From CAZGAQ01 sp964523405 (GTDB lineage Bacteria > Planctomycetota > Phycisphaerae > UBA1845 > Fen-1342), in NCBI GenBank assembly GCA_964523405.1, contig CAZGAQ010000015.1, forward strand, positions 1-64,000: 64,000 nt of DNA, written 5' to 3'. The notes under the pieces are model-generated. The model made no database searches. It had not been told where the DNA came from and worked only from the letters and a program-made list of their open reading frames with translations. The position numbers were made by a program, and so were the translations under genes. Below are positions 59,828-64,000 of this stretch, piece after piece (position 1 is the first letter of the stretch; every line of letters starts with the position of its first letter).

Positions 59828-61026
59828 CTCCACCGCGCCGCCCGCAGCGCGCCGGTGCGCCGCAGCGCGCCCCGCGCCGCGGTCCGTCGAAGTCTGCCCC
59901 CGAACTGGCCGCGCTTCGTCGCGCGCTGCTCCGCTGGTATCGGGCGACCGCGCGCGACCTGCCCTGGCGCCGCACGCGCGCGCCCTACCACATTTGGCTC
60001 TCCGAGATCATGCTACAGCAGACCCGCGTCGAGACGGTCCTGCCCTACTACGCCCGCTTCCTGGCCGCCTTTCCGACCGTCGCCGAACTGGCCGCCGCAC
60101 CACTTGACCGCGTGCTGAAACTGTGGGAGGGCCTGGGCTACTACGCACGCGGCCGCAATTTGCACGCCGCCGCCCAACACGTCATGTCCGCCTGTGACGG
60201 ACGCTGGCCGCGCACTGCGGCCGAATGGAGCGCCTTGCCCGGCATCGGGCGCTACACCGCCGCGGCCATCGCCAGCATTGCCGCCGGCGAGCCCGTCGCG
60301 ACCGTCGACGGCAACATCACGCGCGTCCTCGCGCGCCTGTTTCGCGTCGAATCGGACGTCACCGCCAAGCCGACGCGCGACCTCATCTGGCAGCACGCCG
60401 AAACGCTGCTCGACCGCCATTCGCCCGGCGATTTCAACCAGGCGCTGATGGACCTCGGCGCCCGCATCTGCACGCCGCGCACGCCGGAGTGTGCCGCCTG
60501 CCCCTTAGCGCAGGGATGCGCCGCCCGCGCCGCCGGCCGTAGCGCCGCGCTGCCGCGGCACAAGCGGCGCACGCCCCCGCTGCAGATTCACGCCGCCGCC
60601 GCGATCGTGTGCGCGGACGCGCGTTACCTCCTCGTGCAGCGTCCCGCGCATGGACTACTCGCCGGATTGTGGGGCTGGCCGACCATCGCGTTGTCCGACG
60701 GCACATCGGCAGCCCCGCGCTTGCGGGCGCATTTGCGCGCGCTCATCGGCCGCACGGTGCGACTCACCGCCCCCGTGGCCACGCTCGAGCATGTCTTCAC
60801 GCACCGCCATCTGCATCTCACGATCTTCGCCGCCACGCTCAAGACGCGGCAAATCCCGGCACTTTCGCACCCTGCGGCGCGCTGGCTCACCCGCGCGCAG
60901 CTGAGCGCCGTCGCGCTCGCGACGGTCGATCGCAAAGCCCTGGCGGCCGTCGTCGCGCGGCGCCGCAGGGCACACCCACCGACGCGCAAGGTTCGCGCCA
61001 CGCGCACCGCAGCGCGCGTCCCATGA
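59824..61026 (+). CDS. mutY: A/G-specific adenine DNA glycosylase MutY
   Basis: The 400-residue enzyme removes adenine opposite 8-oxoguanine. Catalytic Glu61 lies in LSEIMLQQTRV and Asp162 in TVDGNITRVL after the HhH LPGIGRYTAAAI. The iron-sulfur cluster cysteines are C216, C223, C226 and C232 (CTPRTPECAACPLAQGC). The C-terminal MutT-like domain recognises 8-oxoG, with FTHRHLHLTIF as its loop. The N-terminus (about 1-28) is extra and basic. Its ATG overlaps the murD stop, so it is translationally coupled. Confidence 0.96.
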   Translation: MTPPRRPQRAGAPQRAPRRGPSKSAPELAALRRALLRWYRATARDLPWRRTRAPYHIWLSEIMLQQTRVETVLPYYARFLAAFPTVAELAAAPLDRVLKLWEGLGYYARGRNLHAAAQHVMSACDGRWPRTAAEWSALPGIGRYTAAAIASIAAGEPVATVDGNITRVLARLFRVESDVTAKPTRDLIWQHAETLLDRHSPGDFNQALMDLGARICTPRTPECAACPLAQGCAARAAGRSAALPRHKRRTPPLQIHAAAAIVCADARYLLVQRPAHGLLAGLWGWPTIALSDGTSAAPRLRAHLRALIGRTVRLTAPVATLEHVFTHRHLHLTIFAATLKTRQIPALSHPAARWLTRAQLSAVALATVDRKALAAVVARRRRAHPPTRKVRATRTAARVP

Positions 61027-61120
61027 CTTGTCGACAAGATTTTTGTGATTTTGCTCTTGCACGAATGCCCGCACTTCGCGCAAGATTTGTGTACACGATG
61101 ACGATCATCGTGTGCACAAG
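61027..61120. repeat. Cluster of three CTTG...CAAG palindromes after mutY
   Basis: Three inverted repeats lie in a stretch visibly richer in A/T than its neighbours: CTTGTCGACAAG at 61027-61038; CTTGCACGAA/TTCGCGCAAG at 61056-61084 (one mismatch); and a 15-bp stem with wobbles at 61086-61120 (TGTGTACACGATGA ... TCATCGTGTGCACA). Each starts near CTTG/TTTG and ends in CAAG. They could be protein-binding sites or a structured RNA. A terminator follows at 61156. Confidence 0.6.
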
Positions 61121-61155
61121 TACATGAGCGGCCGCAACTCGGTCGCTGCAACCGA

Positions 61156-61199
61156 TGGAAGGTCGACCCGCGCCACGGCTGGACCTTCCATCTTTTTTT
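61156..61199 (+). terminator. Rho-independent terminator after mutY
   Basis: TGGAAGGTC (61156-61164) pairs with GACCTTCCA (61182-61190), followed by TCTTTTTTT. This classic hairpin-U-tract ends the murD-mutY transcript, and any short RNA from the palindrome cluster, before the O-methyltransferase gene. Confidence 0.85.
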
Positions 61200-61225
61200 G
61201 CGCGCGGCGCGCCTAGCATTGAGAC

Positions 61226-61846
61226 ATGTTCACACAGACGATTCAGCCCCCGGCGCGCCAGCAGATCGAACGCATCGCGCGCCTGGTCGCGCGCCGTGAC
61301 GATGCCTGGGCCATTCCCCGGATTTCGGCCGAAATCCTGCATTCCCTCGTGCTAGCCGGTGGATACCGCCGCGGCCTCGAAGTCGGCACCAGCTACGGCT
61401 ACAGCGGCCTGTGGATCGCCACCGCGCTCCAGCACAATGGCGGCACGCTGACCACGCTCGAGCAGAATCCCGCGAAGGTGGCCGCCGCCCGCGCGACGTT
61501 CGCCCGGGCCGCGCTCGGCGACACCGTGACCGTCGTCGCCGGCAGCGCGGCCCAGACGCTTGCCGCGGTGTCGGGCCCCTTCGACTTCGTGTTCCTCGAT
61601 GCGGACAAGGAGAACACGCGCCACTATTTCGATCTGGTCTGGCCCAAGCTCGCCCACCGCGCCACGCTGGTGACCGACAACGTCACGTCGCACGCCGCCG
61701 AACTCAAGAGCTTCGTCACCTATCTGCGCCGCCACCCCCGACTCGTCAGCATGTTGCTGCCGGTCGGCTCCGGCCTCGAGATCACGGTGAAGCTCGATCC
61801 ATACCACCCCACGGTCACGCCCGACGGCGCCGACTGGGTGATCTAG
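61226..61846 (+). CDS. O-methyltransferase family 3 (caffeoyl-CoA O-MT-like)
   Basis: The 206-residue SAM methyltransferase has GLEVGTSYGYSGLWIATAL (about 49-67), LTTLEQNPAKVAAAR, DFVFLDADKENTRHYF (metal-binding Asp) and LVTDNVTSH, the typical cation-dependent O-MT blocks. ATG 61226 has no ribosome site, but a TAGCAT -10-like hexamer lies six bases before it (61214-61219), suggesting a leaderless mRNA. Acceptor is probably a catechol-like or CoA-bound phenol, by family only. Confidence 0.87.
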   Translation: MFTQTIQPPARQQIERIARLVARRDDAWAIPRISAEILHSLVLAGGYRRGLEVGTSYGYSGLWIATALQHNGGTLTTLEQNPAKVAAARATFARAALGDTVTVVAGSAAQTLAAVSGPFDFVFLDADKENTRHYFDLVWPKLAHRATLVTDNVTSHAAELKSFVTYLRRHPRLVSMLLPVGSGLEITVKLDPYHPTVTPDGADWVI

Positions 61847-61874
61847 CGCGGTTTCACAAATGGTGTGTTGCCGG

Positions 61875-61993
61875 GTAGCGTCGGGCCTCCCCCTGCCCCG
61901 CACACATGGGAACGGTGCCTGACGTTGCGTTGCGCTGGGTGGGCAACGCCGCAATCCTGGACCCGCTCTCGGCTGCCATGAGCATGGCAGCCG
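61875..61993. repeat. Composite intergenic repeat: 19-bp element variant plus two hairpins
   Basis: 61875-61890 is a near copy (one change in 16) of the 19-bp element at 51031. It is followed by a hairpin GCGTTGC/GCAACGC (61927-61949) and a 10-bp stem CGGCTGCCAT/ATGGCAGCCG (61970-61993). The last hairpin lies just past the elbB stop and could terminate elbB transcription. No gene is seen in 61847-61999. Confidence 0.65.
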
Positions 61994-61999
61994 CGGTCG

Positions 62000-62662
62000 C
62001 TACTTCCGCGCCAGCTCCAGCACCTGGTCCACGAGCTTGCGAATGCCCTCGTTCACGGCGGCCGGCCCCGGCCCGAGCATGTACGCCGGCGTGCTCACGA
62101 TGCGGTGCTCCCGGTCGACGGCGATCTCGTTCACCGCATGGTCCTCGTGCACGCAGCCCATGGCGACAATGGCCTGCGCCGTACCGGGGTCGCGACCGAT
62201 CGTCAGGCGGGCCCGCGTGCCGTGCTGCCCCAGGATGCGCGCCAGTGTCGCCGGCGCGATGCAGATCGCCCCGACGGGTTGGCGCGCCGCGACGCATTCG
62301 CGCACCAGCCGTTCGACCTCCGGATGCACGCTGCACGCCGCCCCGCGCTGCGCAAAATCGCTCAGGTTCGTCGCCGCCCCGAACCCGCCCGGTAGGATCA
62401 ACCCGTCCAGATCGGCCGCGTGCAGCCCCGCCACGTCCCGAATCTCGCCCCGCGCGATGCGGGCCGCCTCGTGCAGCACGTTCCGCTTTTCCCCCGTGGG
62501 CTGCTTCGTCACGTGATCCACAACCGCCAGCTCGCAGTTCGGCGCGCAGCACACGGCCGTCGCCCCCCGCTGATCCAGCGCCAGCAGCGTCAGCACCGCC
62601 TCGTGAATCTCCGCCCCATCGAACACGCCGCAACCCGACAGCAAAACACCAATCTTCGGCAT
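62000..62662 (-). CDS. elbB: ElbB/ES1-family glutamine amidotransferase-like protein (isoprenoid-associated glyoxalase-like)
   Basis: The 220-residue DJ-1/PfpI-superfamily member has the ES1/ElbB signature: LSGCGVFDGAEIHEAVLTL (8-26), LPGGFGAATNLSDF (90-103) and the nucleophile-elbow Cys134 in GAICIAPATL. E. coli ElbB has a weak glyoxalase activity and was linked to isoprenoid production; its physiological role is unsettled. ATG 62662 has AAGGAG six bases upstream. It diverges from pcm. Confidence 0.88.
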   Translation of the reverse strand: MPKIGVLLSGCGVFDGAEIHEAVLTLLALDQRGATAVCCAPNCELAVVDHVTKQPTGEKRNVLHEAARIARGEIRDVAGLHAADLDGLILPGGFGAATNLSDFAQRGAACSVHPEVERLVRECVAARQPVGAICIAPATLARILGQHGTRARLTIGRDPGTAQAIVAMGCVHEDHAVNEIAVDREHRIVSTPAYMLGPGPAAVNEGIRKLVDQVLELARK

Positions 62663-62791
62663 CGGAAGCTCCTTGTCACGGCCCAATCCGTACCGGCCCA
62701 CCGCACACCGCCCCCGGCCGCTCACCCGGGGATTCTAGCTCCGTCCGCGGACCGGCGGCACTCCTCGCCTGTCCCCTTCGGCCGGTCCCGC

Positions 62792-62797
62792 TATCAT
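62792..62797 (+). promoter_or_regulatory. -10 box suggesting a leaderless pcm transcript
   Basis: TATCAT lies eight bases before the pcm ATG (62806), with no Shine-Dalgarno. The -35 is weak (CTGTCC, 17-base spacing). Confidence 0.4.
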
Positions 62798-62805
62798 ACA
62801 CGCGC

Positions 62806-63468
62806 ATGTCTCCCGCGCCCGGCCAGCCCGATCGCCAGCAGGAGCGCACGCTCATGGTGCGCGAGCAACTCGTCCAGCGCGGCATCGCCGCGCCCGCCGT
62901 GCTCGCCGCCCTGGAGCGCATTCCCCGCGAGCTCTTCGTCCCGTCGCAGGTCGCGGACCGCGCCTATGTCGACAGTGCCCTGCCGATCGACTGCGAGCAG
63001 ACCATCTCCCAGCCCTACATGGTCGCCCACATGACCGAACGCCTCGGCCTGCAACCCTCCCACCGCGTGCTGGAGATCGGCACCGGCTCCGGCTACCAGA
63101 CCGCGATCCTCGCCACCCTCGCCGCCCACGTCTACACCATCGAATGGCATCTCAAGCTGCTGAACCAGGCGGCCACCCGTCTCGCGCACCTGCACCTGCA
63201 CAATGTCACGTTCCGCTGTGGCGATGGCTCCCTCGGCTGGCCCGCCTACGCCCCCTTCGACGCCATCCTCGTGACCGCCGGAGCACCCGACGTGCCGGAG
63301 CCGCTCCCGGAACAGCTCGCCGTCGGCGGCCGCTTGATTGTGCCAGTCGGACCGCTCGAGGATCAGGTGCTCGCCTGCGTCGAGCGGACCGCGACCGGCT
63401 ATACCCGGCACGAGGCCTTGCGTTGCAGATTTGTTAAACTGTGGGGGCAAGCCGGCTGGCGCGCGTAG
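62806..63468 (+). CDS. pcm: Protein-L-isoaspartate O-methyltransferase
   Basis: The 220-residue repair enzyme methylates isoaspartyl residues in damaged proteins with SAM. It has MVREQLVQRGI, PRELFVPSQVADRAYVDSAL, the PCMT loop QTISQPYMVAHMTE, motif I VLEIGTGSGYQTAIL and AILVTAGAPDVPE. ATG 62806 lies directly after a TATCAT box, so translation may be leaderless; the in-frame ATG at 62854 would also give an almost complete enzyme. Single gene. Confidence 0.95.
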   Translation: MSPAPGQPDRQQERTLMVREQLVQRGIAAPAVLAALERIPRELFVPSQVADRAYVDSALPIDCEQTISQPYMVAHMTERLGLQPSHRVLEIGTGSGYQTAILATLAAHVYTIEWHLKLLNQAATRLAHLHLHNVTFRCGDGSLGWPAYAPFDAILVTAGAPDVPEPLPEQLAVGGRLIVPVGPLEDQVLACVERTATGYTRHEALRCRFVKLWGQAGWRA

Positions 63469-63511
63469 CCTGCCCTGCGGTCGGCGCGAATCCGCATGCT
63501 TCCCGGTCCCG

Positions 63512-63540
63512 TTTTCACGGCCGCCGAATTGCGATATGCT
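63512..63540 (+). promoter_or_regulatory. Promoter for iorA
   Basis: TTTTCA (63512-63517), a 17-base spacer and TATGCT (63535-63540) lie 120 bases before the iorA ATG. This region follows pcm and contains no gene. Confidence 0.45.
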
Positions 63541-63659
63541 GGGACCATCGACCGACTGGTGCAGCACCGCCCCTTCGTCCGATCCACCGGGTCTGCCGGA
63601 GTCCCTGGATTGAGTCGGCTCACGTCGCGGGCTCCGCACCAGTCCACGGAGCAGCACGG

Positions 63660-64000
63660 ATGAAGAACGAGCTATTGCTGGGCGACGAGGCCATCGCCCT
63701 GGCCGCGATCCACGCCGGCATCGGCGGGGCCTTTTCCTACCCCGGGACCCCCGCGACCGAGATCTTCGAGTACATCCAGGCGTGGTCCACGGCGCACGGC
63801 AAGATCGCCGCGCGCTGGTCCGCCAACGAAAAGGTCGCCTACGAAGAAGCCCTCGGCATGTCCTATGCCGGGCGTCGCGCGATCGTCTCCATGAAACACG
63901 TCGGGCTCAACGTCGCCGCCGACCCGTTCGTGAACTCCGCGCTGACCGGTGTCAACGGCGGGCTCGTCTTGGTCGTGGCGGACGACCCCGGCATGCACTC
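63660..64000 (+). CDS. iorA: Indolepyruvate:ferredoxin oxidoreductase alpha subunit, N-terminal part (cut by window end)
   Basis: The first 113 residues are visible and the frame runs off the window. The start (MKNELLLGDEAIALAAIHAG) leads into IGGAFSYPGTPATEIFEYIQ, the PYR-domain opening of the IOR/2-oxoacid:ferredoxin family, then WSANEKVAYEEALGMSYAG with the thiamine-activating Glu, and MKHVGLNVAADPFVNSAL. With IorB the enzyme oxidatively decarboxylates aryl pyruvates to acyl-CoA and reduces ferredoxin, a trait of anaerobic or amino-acid-degrading metabolism. ATG 63660 is preceded by GGAG about nine bases upstream. The full gene usually encodes about 600 residues. Confidence 0.85.
   Translation, partial: MKNELLLGDEAIALAAIHAGIGGAFSYPGTPATEIFEYIQAWSTAHGKIAARWSANEKVAYEEALGMSYAGRRAIVSMKHVGLNVAADPFVNSALTGVNGGLVLVVADDPGMH

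Overview
The window is GC-rich, gene-dense bacterial chromosome, most likely from a Planctomycetota member of the Phycisphaerae type. This is inference from several marks seen together: two prepilin-like proteins with the planctomycete FTLIELLVV leader (one with a strict H-X9-DG motif), two proteins with PEP-CTERM-like C-termini, two very large secreted proteins ending in dockerin-like repeats, two small membrane proteins with CGYDL/CPECG zinc ribbons, and a Kdo transferase (waaA) that implies a Gram-negative type outer membrane. No rRNA, tRNA, CRISPR array, phage or insertion sequence was found.

Layout. 0.3-5.1 kb: lepA, diverging from a large exported protein of unknown function. 5.2-18.1 kb: two giant secreted proteins read leftward (a tandem gingipain-like C25 peptidase and a golvesin-interrupted amidase), flanking an ABC-2 exporter pair, a short nucleotide-sugar dehydrogenase and a zinc-ribbon membrane protein. 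18.2-25.8 kb: flavodoxin-like reductase, VWA/amidotransferase-like membrane protein, a coupled pair of lipoproteins (thioredoxin-fold and NHL), a redoxin and a GNAT. 26.0-30.1 kb: dnaA without dnaN, a small lipoprotein-like peptide, an FHA-GAF-SpoIIE phosphatase and a membrane protein. 30.2-37.3 kb: MrfA/YprA-type helicase, two prepilin-like genes, an SDR and a duplicated PTPS/QueD protein. 37.4-41.8 kb: two PEP-CTERM proteins and a complete metal ABC transporter operon.

41.9-45.7 kb: methyltransferase, OB-like membrane protein, PMT-type glycosyltransferase and PAP2 phosphatase. 45.8-49.3 kb: a tightly coupled operon of a C39-like cysteine peptidase, a RimK-like ATP-grasp ligase and a GCS2-type carboxylate-amine ligase. 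This is the best candidate in the window for an under-characterised biosynthetic system. 50-53.5 kb: O-methyltransferase-like protein, then sucD-gmk-rpoZ-coaC read leftward. 53.5-61 kb: LolA-like protein, waaA, a lipoprotein, a glycosyltransferase/GNAT pair, murD-mutY. 61-64 kb: O-methyltransferase, elbB, pcm and the start of iorA.

The intergenic DNA is also informative. A 19-bp element recurs in three intergenic regions, a hairpin family shows a compensatory base-pair change between two copies, and a cluster of three CTTG...CAAG palindromes follows mutY. Several genes have a -10-like hexamer six to eight bases before the ATG and no Shine-Dalgarno, suggesting leaderless transcripts. Start codons were chosen by Shine-Dalgarno position, translational coupling and family length. 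All functional calls are from reading the sequence, with no database search.
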